Translations under genes and position numbers: made by a program | NCBI GenBank assembly: GCA_013368315.1 | Contig: JAACJM010000191.1 | Location: 62,001 to 126,000 of the forward strand | DNA length: 64,000 nt | Direction of reading: 5' to 3' | Source of the DNA: Tetrapyrgos nigripes | Lineage: Eukaryota > Basidiomycota > Agaricomycetes > Agaricales > Campanellaceae | Notes under the pieces: model-generated | Seen by the model: only the letters and a program-made list of their open reading frames with translations | What the model was told of the DNA's origin: nothing | Database searches by the model: none | Part shown: piece after piece, positions 33,001 through 44,667 of the stretch | Position numbering within the stretch: the stretch's first letter is position 1 | How the letters are laid out: every line of letters begins with the position of its first letter

Positions 33001-33870
33001 AGACATTATAAGAGCGATGGTAGCGAACTATAGACAACGTGAAGCACTTACCAGTATTATCTGGCAGAGTCAGCACAAGGCATTTACCATAACCCAAAAA
33101 ACCAGCATTGTAATCGAAATTAAAGCTGTGGAAAAGCTTGTTCGGACTGCTAAGACGCAGAAGCGATGAATGAGCCTATAGCCAAGTTTGAGGAATGACT
33201 CGGATCCAAAGCCAAAGGGAAATAAATCCAGTGCTAACCTTTTCGATGATCTGGACTCCGAGTCGACGCCGTGACCAGTTTGCAAGTAATGTACCACCAG
33301 CGCCATTACGAAGAATATATACCACAACAGATGATATTGTCCGAATGGTGGCACTGCATTCAAGTTTGATGTTCAGACGAAAAATAGCTTTTGATGCGAC
33401 TAGGTTGGCATCGACGATTTTGACATTATAGAGATCAACAGACTGGCTGTAACGTAGACGGAACCTCCAAACTAACAATTGCAGCATAACCGAGGACAGC
33501 GCTGACGGCTGTACACCTGGTTCTACACCCACAGTTATCAAGATAACGAGGCCAATGGCACAAGCAACAAATTTTCTTCTAGTAGTAGTACTGAAGATCA
33601 AGTTAATTAAGAGTATTTCACCTGCAAGTCTCACAGTCGACGCACAGATTACAATATCGGTTCAAGATAAAGGCCTGACAGACAACGGTTGACGCACCCG
33701 ACGAACCGACAAACAAGGGCATTGGCCTGGGGAGCGCAAGGTTGATCAACAACTTGATTGAAAGATCAAAATTCCTACCACGTACCACTGATTTAGCCCT
33801 AATGATAACAGAAGCGGCGGGTCTCCTGAATACACAGCCATAACAATACTGTAAAGCCATTCAAATCGTC
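32915..33870 (-). pseudogene. Decayed DUF6534/DUF6533-like multi-pass membrane protein
   Basis: Minus-strand fragments follow the order of these basidiomycete 7-TM proteins. They are STVVCQAFILNRYCNL; FVACAIGLVILITVGVEPG; LECSATIRTISSVVVYILRNG; LIHRFCVLAVRTSFSTAL leading into a hydrophobic stretch; and IIVSKIYSGALSWPLF. They lie in different frames, partly across possible introns. No start was found. Function of the family is unknown. The call rests on pattern order rather than strong matches. Confidence 0.35.
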
Positions 33871-36336
33871 GACTTGCTTTGAGTAAGGACCGAGAACTAC
33901 AAAGTTCGCATTCATCAGTCGGAGCACCGGACTCGGATTTGACACAAGGACTTACGATGTATACATTAGCGCAGGCAGCAATTATTACTAACGTGTCGCA
34001 GGAATTCGCAGCCAGTACAGTTATTTTGTGAATGAGCCGATAGTTTACGAAATAGTGATGGGTCTACGCAGGATGTGACCAAAATGCGACTTGAGTTCGA
34101 AGTAAAGGATCATCCATCTATTCTTGCGCGCTCGCCTGGTTCATAACCAGTGTATACAGCATCAAATTGACCCATGTCCCTATTAAAAATGGCTTGCCCA
34201 GACATTGAGCGCTCAAGAATCTGAAGGATGAAGACCAGTTCCGGGGTCTCCGCTTCAGAGTGTAGAGGATGAGGCGAAAAGAAGTGACCTAGGAGCCGAC
34301 AGAAGGCGATGGGCCCGGGAATGAGGAGAATAACAAGAATTGGGAGACGGCGTTGAGGAATGTTGTGTTGCTACTTGCGGATCCGATAGAGATGGATTAT
34401 GTGGAGCTGGGTGTGCCGAATAGAAGGACTAAGTTTGGAGGACAGAGGAGGGAGAGTGGGAGGAGATGACGATGGCTCATTGAGCTTTGGATTTGGGGAT
34501 GGAGGATTCTTTTTAATTCAGAGAAGAACGTTTGACCAGGACTAGGACAACTTTTCAAGAGTGAGAGTTGATTAAGATTTCGGACTGTTAAAAGAGCGGG
34601 TACCAGAACAAGAGTCGTCCCTCCATCAGTAGGCACGTCATACATAGTAGTTACACCTTGTATGATGTTACGACCAGCGTTCTCTTGATGTGGGCGCAGC
34701 CGCGCAGGGAAGGGACCCCATGGCCAAAGGTAGTGCATAACCTCTGCCTTAGCCTAGTGCGCTGAAGTGCTATTTCGTCGATAGGATTAGAAAGGCCAAT
34801 TGGCACATAGCACGGGAACGGGTGCAAATTTTTGGAAACGGAAAAGGTGAACATCTTCTATTGGGTTGTAAGATACTCCTACACGGTTGTAGGCCTAGGT
34901 AGAGTAACGTACACGAAATTTTGGAGCAAGTTGTAACTTGTCGCGGGGTCGTTGAGCGACAAGAAGTTAAAACAAGCACGTGACAAACCGCGATCAAGTA
35001 GCCTTTCAAGTGACTCTGTGTCAACTCTGTGTCAAACTCCTTGAACATGACCAATCCAAATTCCTTCGTCGTATTCTTGGTCTCTCCAACAATTCCATCC
35101 TCACATCTTTATTCACTGAAACTGCTATTCGCCCTATATGGGTCTGCCGTGCCATATTGGCTCTGTGAGACTACGGTCTATCTGAAATATTAATATGTGA
35201 TCCAGCTTCCACCACACAAACTCCCTCGTGTCGTCCTTCACGCTCTCTTTGACCTCAGGGCCAGAAACCTTCCTTGTTGGTTATCAGACTTGGACTACGT
35301 TCTTGGCAACCTCCCCACTCTCCTGACTCCGATCCGTTATTCCTGCCACCTCCCAACCAACTCCCAACGAGTACCTTTCTGAACCACAAATCGACGTGTT
35401 CATTAAAGACTCTGTCACTCTCTCCTCTAACGCTTTCCTCCTCTCCCAAATCAACTCCTTCACTCGCCTGTCTTGATTGCGTGAACGTATCGAACCAACT
35501 GATCCCGAAAAAAATGAGCAAGCTCGCTCCCCGATTCTTTGTTTGCGCCACTACCTCCTGCAGGTGAAACATCATCGTTCCTCACGCGTCTCCTTTGTGG
35601 TAATGTCTCGCCTTGGTTTTTCAGTTGCTCAACGGGTAGAAAACCTCACTGTGACCTCAAAAAAGTGCTGGATTTTGTCAACATTTTGTCCAAGCAGTTT
35701 CAATCAAAACTTTGCAGAAGTGACTGGCTCAGGTCTATGAAAACATAGACAAGGGAGATTAATATTTCCTGTTGACATCTATATCGTTTTTATTGAGATT
35801 TCTAGGTCTATGCTCTAGCCTCAATCTAGGAGATTTGCGCTCTTACAGAAGTGGCCATGGTAAAGGTCCGTATTTGGCTCAGTACAACGTTAACAAGCAG
35901 CTTCGAGTTCAAGTGACTTGGACCTTGGTTATATAACTCTGGGCTGGCCAGCCAACTTGAAATCCTGCTACTACTACTAGATTCTGGCATGAAAATAGCT
36001 GAGCGCGTCAAAATCGTTTCCAGAAAAACATTGGCACTATATCCCGAATATAAACCTCGGTTAGCCTCAAATATTCTGGCATTTCTTAAACAAGGAAAAT
36101 ATGCGAAAATGGACCATATCTGCGAATGTTTTCCTCCGTCAATTTTTGCGGTGATTCCAGGTTGATTCCAGGCTCCTTTTTCAACGACTCGAAGGACATT
36201 TACATACATACATATTTTTCATGTGTGGCGCTCTAGATCTTTAAAATCAATTGACATGTGTTGTCGCAGACTCACCGTCAAGCTCTTTCTGATGGAACAA
36301 GTTACACAAGTTGGCAACATCAGGTTCATAGGACTT
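33871..36336. other. Gene-poor region
   Basis: No intact gene was found. A minus-strand stretch at 34400-34740 contains MYDVPTDGGTTLVLVP, faintly like the core of phytanoyl-CoA dioxygenase-type proteins, but too short to call. Other ORFs (35274-35567, 35826-36209) show nothing recognisable. Confidence 0.3.
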
Positions 36337-36665
36337 GGAGATTTCTCTGAACCTAATCTACTATGCCATGCCTCGCAGCCAGCTGGTTCCCTCGTGGTCA
36401 TGGGCTACTTCTCTCGACTCCCAGACTCCCATGTTTTGATCTGCACGACAAGGGAGATTTCTCTGAACCTAATCTACTATGCCATGCCTCGCAGCCAGCT
36501 GGTTCCCTCGTGGTCATGGGCTACTTCTCTCGACTCCCAGACTCCCATGTTTTGATCTGCACGACAAGGGAGATTTCTCTGAACCTAATCTACTAGGCCA
36601 GCTGTATCCCTCGTGGGTTACTTCTTTCGACTCCCATGTTTTGTTTTGATCTCCACGAAGAGGCT
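36337..36665. repeat. 116-bp tandem repeat, about 2.8 copies
   Basis: The phrase GGAGATTTCTCTGAACCTAA recurs at 36337, 36453 and 36569, an exact 116-bp period. The first two units are nearly identical; the third diverges and shortens after about 60 bases. 116 is not a multiple of three, so the repeat is unlikely to encode a protein repeat. Confidence 0.9.
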
Positions 36666-37679
36666 AAGCGCTTTCCTTATTCAGGCCGGTACTTGGATCA
36701 AAGTTTTAACCTTTTCTGTTCAGTTTCAGGGTGATCAGTCAAGACTTGAGTAAGGATTCAGACTCTGGCTGTACTTGTCACTGGCAATACTAGTCTATCA
36801 GGACCCATTTCGAGCACACCCAATATTCTCATGTATGAAGCCCCCACTCGCGCTGAATTTCACAAAAATCAAATCCTCGGCCTCAGCCCCAGGCCTCATG
36901 TTCTCCCGTCATGCATAAGACACTGGCAGCAGACAGAAGGTAGGGCAGGGTAAGTAAGTAAACAGCGCTCCACAGCCTATGGCCATGCCCCAGATAGTAC
37001 TCAATTAATACAGATACAGAGTTCTCGACGAGAATCAATAACGGAAGACCCCCCCTCATTTCAGGCACTCTTCTTGCCTTTTTGGCACTGGCAGCTGCTC
37101 GCTATTCAAATACTTGGACCGTGTATGTAGGCTTCCAACTTTGATGGGGTGAAACACTATGTACACATGAGCGGCGTTGAATGACATTGAAATCGATTCC
37201 ATGCAGGTAACCAACCCCGGTTCCTCCCGCGATTTCAGCCTCAGGTCGAACGACATGACTTAGGAAGAAGCAAGGAAGAAGTCGGAAGTTTCTCCCGCCA
37301 AGTTGATCAAATCGTTCAACGAAGAAGACTAAGCCATATTATTACTTTCTTGGCAGAATGAAAATTCTGGTTTTGCTTTTGTATGTACTTTTCCATGTTT
37401 TTGCGCGTTCAAGTCGGAGAATTCGTTATCCCTTCAAGATAATACCACACCAATTGCAAGAAGTTGTTTCACGCATCGTGATCTTTGGTTCTCTTCTCTG
37501 CGATGCGTGATTAATACTCTGAAGCATCGAGTCTAGGATAAGATAGGGTATAACGGTATGTATAGACAAAGGAAATAGTGAACACCCTATTCTTGTCATC
37601 GATCGGACCCTTGACTGCGTGTCTAGTGCTTCCGGATCTGCACGCTAAGGAAGAAATAGAAGAAGACGAAGACATCTGA
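36666..37679. other. Gene-poor region, nothing recognised
   Basis: No supported ORF, RNA gene or repeat was seen between the two tandem arrays. Confidence 0.3.
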
Positions 37680-37830
37680 CCACCTTTGGGCCACCTGCAA
37701 GCAACCTGGTACTCTGGCACTATTGCAGGCAAGTTAAATCCACTCAACAGATACCTGGCCACCTTTGGGCCACCTGCAAGCCACCTGGCACTCTGGCACT
37801 ATGGCAGGCAAGTCAAATCCACTCAAGTCG
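37680..37830. repeat. 79-bp tandem duplication
   Basis: CCACCTTTGGGCCACCTGCA occurs at 37680 and again at 37759, with both units ending in AAATCCACTCAA. Two copies are seen, differing at a few positions. No coding role is apparent. Confidence 0.85.
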
Positions 37831-38257
37831 CCTGAGTCAGAGTCGGAATTTTAGTAACTTCTTTGTACACACTCTATTTTCAAGCTGAAAGAACGACGAC
37901 CAGGTCCGATGGTAGCCTCCTTTCAGTCCACCATGTATAGAACACACTACCGGATCTACTCTAATACCATGTTCCTTGATTATTTTTTTTAAAATGCATT
38001 CAGCAGCCATAAGCGTATATTTTCTCTCAGGAACAATGAGTAGTGAGTCTAGTGACTCGTCCGTCTATTTTCCGACTTCCCACTCGGGCTCGTGCAGAGC
38101 AGGGCAATACAAGGGCATACATTGACAAGATTCAGATCATCATCAAGATTCTTTGCTACTACCTACGGACCTTGAGCGTGAGTTATGAAGCCCGTTCTGT
38201 CCCCGAATCTACGAGTCGTCCAGACACCGGTTCACAATACCCAGCTAATCTATTGTA

Positions 38258-38546
38258 CTATTTCGACCAAGTGTTCGTGTAACGCGTAACGCACCCCCAC
38301 GAGCACCGGTCATTTTGGATATAGTAACGCGTACTCGAGACCTTTGAACACTCCCCAGGCATATCCTGTAACGCACTTTTTTTTTTTTTTTTTTTTTTTT
38401 TTTGGGGGGGGGGGGGGGGCGCTCTAAGACTAAAAATAGAAAGCTCATTGCAAGAGGCGTTCTGCCACGTCCGAGAGGTCACAGTCTGTTGTGCAAAAGA
38501 TAAATTTCTGATTCTGACAAAGGATAAAATTGCGGTGGGTCAATAC
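38258..38546. mobile_element. Degenerate MITE of the same family as 50040-50257, containing a T27G16 tract
   Basis: The left end CTATTTCGACCA after TA, followed by GTAACGCGTAACGC, matches the reverse complement of the element at 50040-50257. The match includes the inner text GGTCATTTTGG and AGTAACGCG. The right end GGGTCAATAC followed by TA is a decayed partner. Inside is an uninterrupted run of 27 T (38377-38403) followed by 16 G (38404-38419). Confidence 0.5.
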
Positions 38547-38549
38547 TAT

Positions 38550-39495
38550 TACGGAGTACAAATTTTTGCCCGGCCACCCGAACACTTGCAACACTAAAGA
38601 TATCCTGTAACCGGGACGAAATACCAGTGGCGGTTGATAAGAGCAAGAACATCTCTCAAAGAGCCTTTGCGCTCAGGCGCTCCGAGTCAAGGCTGGCAAG
38701 CAGGAGCCTACTGTCGCGCAGTACCCCAGGACCTGCAGCTTGGCTCCACTACTTCATGCGGCGTATCTATGCTTTGTTCTTATGCTTGCATTACTTCTTG
38801 AACACCGCGCTAGCTCAGATGACATTTGACTGGGAAGGAACATCTATGTCCCGTATTCCAAGTCACCGCTCCTTGCCATAGTGCCAGTGGTTGCTCAATT
38901 GACAGGCTCCAGGCTCGCTATACAACCGATATGCTAGTACGGTCCTTAGTCTCTGTCAGTCATCCCAGCGGACCGAAATACCGTTTATGCTCACAGGTTT
39001 CTAGGCGTCTGGTCTAGGGAGTAGTCCTCATGAGCTAATGTCGCGTCTGGGCCCGTCGACTATTGGAAGCTGAAGCGTTTTCCCCATGCAAATCGGCCTT
39101 CGCAGTGATGCTAGGAGCTTCATTTCTTAAAGTCTAACCAAATACAAAGAGTTGAAGGACTTGGTCCTGAAACCCTAGTAAGCTGGCTTTAGCCTAGGAT
39201 GCCCACTAATCGCCTCTATTATTTGTGTGGTTTATCAGTAAGCTGTTGGTACAATGATGGTGCATAAGGAAAGGGGAAGCAGACTGCGTAGAATGATAAA
39301 TATGAAAAATGCAGTGAATAGATGATGCACGAATCTGTCTGTCTGTGATGTCAATAGTCCCTGCCTATTGGCAAAATCTGGGCTGGGTATAAGCAATGCA
39401 AATGTCAGAAACGCGTCCATGTGTCCAGACCCCGACCCCAGTCAGTCATCAACGTCGAAGTCGTCTGCATATGCCTATGGTGAGCCCAAGTCAGG
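38550..39495. other. Gene-poor region, nothing recognised
   Basis: Short ORFs only. This should contain the 3' UTR of the Rho gene on the right. Confidence 0.3.
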
Positions 39496-40312
39496 CTAGA
39501 TGACCACGCAACGACGTTCCTTAACAATCTTGTTCCACCGTCCCTTCATGCTCTCCTTCAAAGCTAAATTGAAGACGTCTTGCACACCGCGACCTGTTTT
39601 TGCGGAACATTCGATGTATTTCGCCCCAATTTCCTTGGCAACTGCACCTCCTTGTGCTGGTGTTACTGTTATTTGACCTTGTGCACCTAGCATGCGTTTG
39701 GTTTGTTCGTCGGCTCGTAGATCGATCTTTGTACCGACCAGGATGAGGGGTGTGCCTTCGCAGAAATGTGCCACTTCTGGATACCACTGAAGGGTTCGAA
39801 CACGGCGATATGTCAACGCGATGAGCTCAGGGAGTAGACACGATAACGCACTTTATCCTGGACATTCCCAAGACTCGTCGGGAAGTCGATAGAAAACACG
39901 ATGAGGATGACGTTGCTTTCCGGATAACTAAGAGGCCTCAGTCTGTCGTATTCTTCCTGGCCAGCCGTGTCCCATAATGCAAGCTCAATCTCTTTCCCAT
40001 CAAACTGGACTTGGGTTACATAGTTCTCGAATACAGTCGGTATATAAGCCTAAGTCTCGGTAAAAGACGCGTTTTCGTCAGAACACAGTATGAGATTGAC
40101 TCTTCTCTGCTCACCTCTGGAAATCGGTTCTCTGCATACACGATTAGCAGACAAGTCTTTCCACAACCACCTAATCCAACCAACAAAAAGGTAAATCAGT
40201 GATGCATAAAGGAAAGGTTTTGTTGCGTACCGTCTCCCACCACGACGAGTTTCCTCTTCAGATCTGGTCGGCGAGTAGGAGTTGAGGGTTGGCCTTGAAA
40301 TGAGTTATCCAT
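39496..40312 (-). CDS. Rho-family small GTPase
   Basis: ATG 40310-40312 starts [20 protein letters not shown]. The GTPase motifs are read across exons: LVVVGDG-x-CGKTCLL (G1), PTVFENYV (G2), [19 protein letters not shown] (G3), [13 protein letters not shown] (G4) and [13 protein letters not shown] (G5). The C-terminus RRCVVI has a basic stretch and a CaaX-type prenylation box, so the protein should be membrane-attached. Rho proteins control actin, the cell wall and polarity. The WYPEVAHFC segment and TPAQG insert suggest a Rho2/Rho4-type member, but the subfamily is not certain. It is transcribed divergently from GPI1. Confidence 0.88.
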
Positions 40313-40419
40313 GGGGGGAAATTTGCTGGGATTGAGGACGGGAAGGTGGTTTGTTTAGTGCCAGTGGTGTGCCTTGCGACCTTTGCCCAAAACGGATGTG
40401 TCCTCACGTGTTCGCGCGT
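40313..40419. promoter_or_regulatory. Shared divergent promoter of the Rho GTPase and GPI1
   Basis: Only 107 bases separate the two start codons, so both core promoters must overlap here. No specific binding site was identified. Confidence 0.6.
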
Positions 40420-42972
40420 ATGTTGACTGCTACCATCTTCTACCCTCTTGACTGCAACCTCTCCGGATACTGCTATGGCTGGGTCAAGCCTGCGATATGT
40501 GTAGCAGGTGTACTTCAAACCGAAAATGTACGCGAAATGGTACCTTGGCTGGTAACTTTCTGACATCCCAAAGGCAACAGAAACGCAAAAAATTTTGGAC
40601 AAATTTGTGAAATCTACATCCGCAAACCTGACCAGGATCAACGCCCAAAGCTTGGTTCTTCTCGGAAGATGTGACGGTGCAGATGCTCTCTCTGGAACCA
40701 AGATCTGGGTGCCATCCTTACACTTCGACTGCGTGAAGTCGTGGGTGACATCTTCATACGATCTTGATTTGTTGCTAACGACTTTGTAGGAACTATAACA
40801 TCGTATTCTATCACCGACACACTCCAAGGTCTCTTAGATACTACGCGCTTGGTGTGCCTAGTGCTGACGGTACGAAAAAGCCAACGAGTCTACCTGGATA
40901 TACTTTTGGGCCACTTTCTCCGGACATTCAGGCGGAAGGCAGTGGAATCAGTGATAAAGTACTAAACCAGGTATGCGGTCCTCAGGTCTCGAGTCTTCAA
41001 TCTGGCTTATACCGTGCAAGTTCAACGCAGCAGGAGCGGTCGATGCCTTGCTTCAACCTTATCCACATTCTCCGCGAACTTTACTTCCCTCTCAGATTCA
41101 CAATTTATCTCGGTGGTTTTTAGGCTTCGTCTGCGCCACTAGCTCTCATGTTCTGTCCTTGGTCATTCGGGCTCTCATTATGGTGTGCAATACGCCTATC
41201 TTCACCTCCTGGGACTTCAAGTCATATACCATTCTTCTAAAGGATGTATCCGCCACCAGTACGCTCGACCCCTCTTCTATTACGTCCGTGGATATCTCAC
41301 TGAGTCCTAGTTCAGCAGATAGATGTCCGAATGGAGCAGACGAATTTTCTAGTATCTGAAATTTCCGCCATCAGGCGAAGAGAGACGATGCCAACCTCTA
41401 CCTACTCAATGCGATATACAAAGTGAGTTTGGCTTGCTGTCGAATGCATCTTTTTGCCTCATTCACGTTTCTCAGTTTCTTCAACAATGTATGGCTAATT
41501 TTGAATGATATCACAATCGGCTACGCCTTTGGTTCCTTTCTCTGCGAAAATCATGTGGTCCTTGCCAATTTTCTGAGCAGTGCAGTTGAAGTGCGTTCCA
41601 CCTCGTTTTCCAGCAAGTCACGGTCTGAAGTTGGCGTACAGAGTATACTCATCAATTGGATCCAATGGGTCCTTCGTTGGCTTGACTCTTGGCCCGCTGG
41701 CCTCAAGCTCAACACTGAGCTTTCCCGATTCTACTCTCACACGTTTGTGGACTTGGTCGAGATGTGGGGAAGTGAGTTGCGTTGTTATTTCCTCGTTATG
41801 TCCTCGTTATGTCCTCGTTATGTCTTCATTATGTCTTCATTATGTCTAAAACTCTTTCTGACGCGTTCTATTCTCACTACAGGTGTGCTACACCGCGGAT
41901 TTCCTTATCTTCCCGCCGTTATTTATGTCTTCGGGTTTTTCAGTTCCCTTGGTGGCGTCATCGGTGGAATGACGATGTCTATATCGCTCTTCTCTGATCT
42001 TCTGTCACTTGCAACTGTCCACATCTACGTGTGTTATGTCATTGCGAACGCAGTCTACGCGAGGATACTCATCATGGTCGGAAGCTTGTGGAACCTGTTT
42101 CGGGGTGCGTATCTTTGCCGTGCAAGCCTATTACGCTTCACTAACTAGGCAGTCTACAACAGGCAAACGCTATAACGTGTTGCGAAATCGGACAGACTCT
42201 TGGGAGTACGACGTCGATCAGCTACTCTTCGGAACAATTCTGTTCACACTAGTGACATTTCTATTCCCGACTGTGCTGGCTTATTACTCATTATTCGCAC
42301 TGGTTCGTCCGTCGTTGATCAAAGGACCCTACTTCTGTCATGATGTCAATGCCTCTCTCTTCGCAGATGCGCCTGGCGACTATTCTCATCCAGGCAAGCT
42401 TGGAAACACAGCTTGCGTTTATGAACCACTTTCCTCTATTTGCAATCATGCTTCGAGTAAAGGACCCATGGAGGCTTCCAGGTATGTATCACGGATCCAT
42501 CCAACAACTCGCCGAGGACAGCTCACTGATGACAAAACGTATCTTTCCTTCTATCATCTCGTCAGGTGGAATTTTCTTTGCGTTCAAAGTATCACCGACA
42601 AGAGAAGGTCCCATTCTTACTATTCAAGTGCGTGTGTGTGTGTGATCATCTAACACCAATCTGGGGTGCAAACTAATTTCCTTCCTCTATATCATAGAAT
42701 CAGGCGGTGCCGTTTTCGAATATTTTCTTTCAATATAGTAAGTGGGCACACCTCCTTTAGACCCTTTATCTGCGATTGCAGTTTTGTACCCCTCCCGCTA
42801 ACTCCGAGTCTCTTCCGTAGTCCGCTTATGGTCCCGACTGGCGTCGCACTACAATCCCCTCCGGCTGCTCAAGTGTGTATTTGCAGGTGATTTCCTAGCA
42901 CCGATATCGAGGTATGAAATGCAGTACAGCAAAATGAGGACCTCCGAGACCAAGGAAGGAGTAGGTAGTTAG
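40420..42972 (+). CDS. GPI1: GPI1/PIG-Q subunit of GPI-GlcNAc transferase
   Basis: ATG 40420 begins MLTATIFYPLDCNLSGYCYG, then CVAGVLQTENVREM. Later exons give the family core: LNDITIGYAFGSFLCEN, GLKLNTELSRFYSHTFVDLV, KRYNVLRNRTDSWEYDVDQL, LFGTILFTLVTFLFPTV, LAFMNHFPLFAIMLRVKDPW, and a C-terminus to TAG at 42970. Many hydrophobic segments fit an ER membrane protein. Gpi1 is part of the complex that adds GlcNAc to phosphatidylinositol in the first step of GPI-anchor synthesis. About ten introns are needed; the exon order around 41000-41420 is the least certain. One intron (about 41788-41848) contains short GTTATGTCCTC-type tandem repeats. Confidence 0.85.
41788..41848. repeat. ~12-bp tandem repeat in a GPI1 intron
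   Basis: Four to five imperfect copies of a CGTTATGTCCTC/CATTATGTCTTC unit follow directly on one another between the VEMWG exon end and the next exon. Confidence 0.7.
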
Positions 42973-43239
42973 CTAAATCGTGTATTGTAGAGATATGTAT
43001 GATTAATATACAATGTACCACCTATCTACCAGTCCGGGGCTTCCAGTCGTTAAAAATACATGTCTAAGTAACACCCTAGAGTTACCAGCACCGGGAGAAA
43101 AACGCACAACCACAACACCATGTTAAAAACCATAAATGTACAACAAGGTATACAAGACATTTGTTCCATAGGACACATATGCATCGGCCAGGCGACAAGC
43201 CTAGACATAAGGACAACCTAACTATGTATGGGGTTCAGA

Positions 43240-43984
43240 GCAACCATATCACAAGAAGAGACATATCGCTCACCTAGCATGAAAATGGATCCAACGACCC
43301 AACCGATTAACCCAGAGCCAATGATAACAAATTGAGTTTCAGATCTTTTCCCAGTAGACTGGATTGGGCGGCTAGAGAAACAGGGAAGGGAAGGGAAGAG
43401 GATCAGCTGCAGATGAGAAACTAGGCCCATGGCCCATGGCCCTGTACGGACGGGGCGGGATCGAACAGAATGACTACTTACCCTAGTTGCCATCGACCCC
43501 CGGCTGTGGTCTGTCGAATTTCAGTTTCACAGTCAGATCGCGAAATGGAGGATTGTCACTCACGGTCTCGTACGCACCGAAACGATACCAATTTTCTCCC
43601 TGATTTGGACGCGGGGTCTGCCATCCACACGCAGCACTCTTCTCCTTGCCTGAAGAAACCGTACGTCCACTCTCTAGCACATGGGTCCCGGGCTGGCATA
43701 GTCGTGTAAGAGACTGAGGTCATGATGCGTAATAACGCGAGGGGAACAGAAAACGTAGAGACGAAGAGGCGAAATTGAGGAAGACTCGAGTGGGGCGTTT
43801 GTACGCCCAGAGGTCCTCTTATACTCGTGAGCAAATAAATGAATGTTTGTATTGCATATGCATCAGATCTTGGTAGTGTGACACTACTAGTCAGCTTGGG
43901 AACGGCTATATTTGAAGTAATACTGAGTGTCCGAGCCGCCGATCCAGAATCAAAGGAATCTGGAGTCTGTGTTGATGCTTTCAT
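43240..43984 (-). CDS. Possible small Cys-containing protein, uncertain
   Basis: An ORF of 142 residues opens at ATG 43982-43984 and includes PARDPCAREWTYGFFRQGEECCVWM, with a GTGCGT donor near 43580. Downstream on the same strand a separate exon-like stretch carries a membrane helix (FVIIGSGLIGWVVGSIFML, about 43335-43275) followed by GTGAGC. Joining them meets an in-frame TAG in one reading, so the model is unsettled. No family is recognised. Confidence 0.28.
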
Positions 43985-44327
43985 GAAAGGAAGCTTTCCG
44001 AGAGATCAAAATCAGATCAAGTAGTTTGTGGGGCGACAGAAACCTACGGGGACATCAATTAACGTTAGCTCTCTACCAACAGGAAGATCCCTGTCAGCGC
44101 TCGTGCTTCTCTTGCCTTCTAGATTTTACGAAGGGTAGCGAAGAGTCTTGGTGGGTTGGGATGCGGGAAGTGCACTCAAATATGTTGAGGCACACGAAGG
44201 CGGCATGTTTCTCGAGGCAGAGGTACGAAGCCGATGGGAACTTATTCTATCGATGCCGCGATGTCAGGCGAACAAATGTATGTAGGGCAGAAGGATCGGG
44301 AAAGTAAACTTCTACCAAAAACTGTGG
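43985..44327. other. Region with no supported gene
   Basis: One ORF (44026-44307, +) without recognisable features. Confidence 0.25.
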
Positions 44328-44395
44328 GGATATAGCTCAGTTGAGAGAGTAGCGACTGTAGATTGTATCCTTAACCGCAGTGACTTGTAGGTAGT
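44328..44395 (+). tRNA. tRNA-Tyr(GUA)-like 5' half, probable pseudo-tRNA
   Basis: It starts GGGGATATAGCTCAGTTGAG, which has a tRNA acceptor-like 5' strand and a canonical A box. It then reads GCGACTGTAGA, an anticodon loop with GTA as in tRNA-Tyr. No B box (GGTTCGA) and no matching acceptor 3' strand are found before the MITE at 44402 or just after it. Tyr tRNAs often carry an intron after the anticodon, but no intron removal restores a full cloverleaf by eye. Confidence 0.35.
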
Positions 44396-44401
44396 GGCGT
44401 A

Positions 44402-44665
44402 CTGTACCATTTCAATCAATTCTCGAGGGGGTTGCGACTGTGACCTCGTCTCGCGAACTTTTTTTCACGAATTGGGGTCAGTGACCTGGGACAGGGCAGA
44501 AATTTTCGCGAATTTCGCGGGAAATTTGCCTTTTTTGGGTATTTTACCACGAATTTCACCTGTCCTTTTCGCGCCCGAGCTGTTGTGACCTCGGACAGCT
44601 CGAAAAATTTCGCGAATTTTAGGGGGCCGTGACTGCGGATTCGCGAATTGAATGAAATGGTACAG
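44402..44665. mobile_element. 264-bp MITE with terminal inverted repeats and TA target duplication
   Basis: The left end CTGTACCATTTCAATCAATT and the right end, read in reverse complement as CTGTACCATTTCATTCAATT, form terminal inverted repeats of about 25 bp. TA flanks both ends (44400-44401 and 44666-44667), as expected for Tc1/mariner-type insertion. The interior holds several TCGCGAA palindromes, and the two halves are roughly complementary, so the strand could fold into a long hairpin. No transposase is encoded. Confidence 0.75.
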
Positions 44666-44667
44666 TA

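Noticed and set aside
34397..34740. Minus-strand ORF with MYDVPTDGGTTLVLVP, resembling a phytanoyl-CoA dioxygenase core
   Set aside because: Only one short motif matches, the metal-binding H-x-D and distal His are not convincing, and no splice-consistent continuation was found.
36223..36596. ORFs with repeated peptide text across the 116-bp array
   Set aside because: The unit length is not divisible by three, so the peptide repetition comes from the DNA repeat and not from a protein gene.
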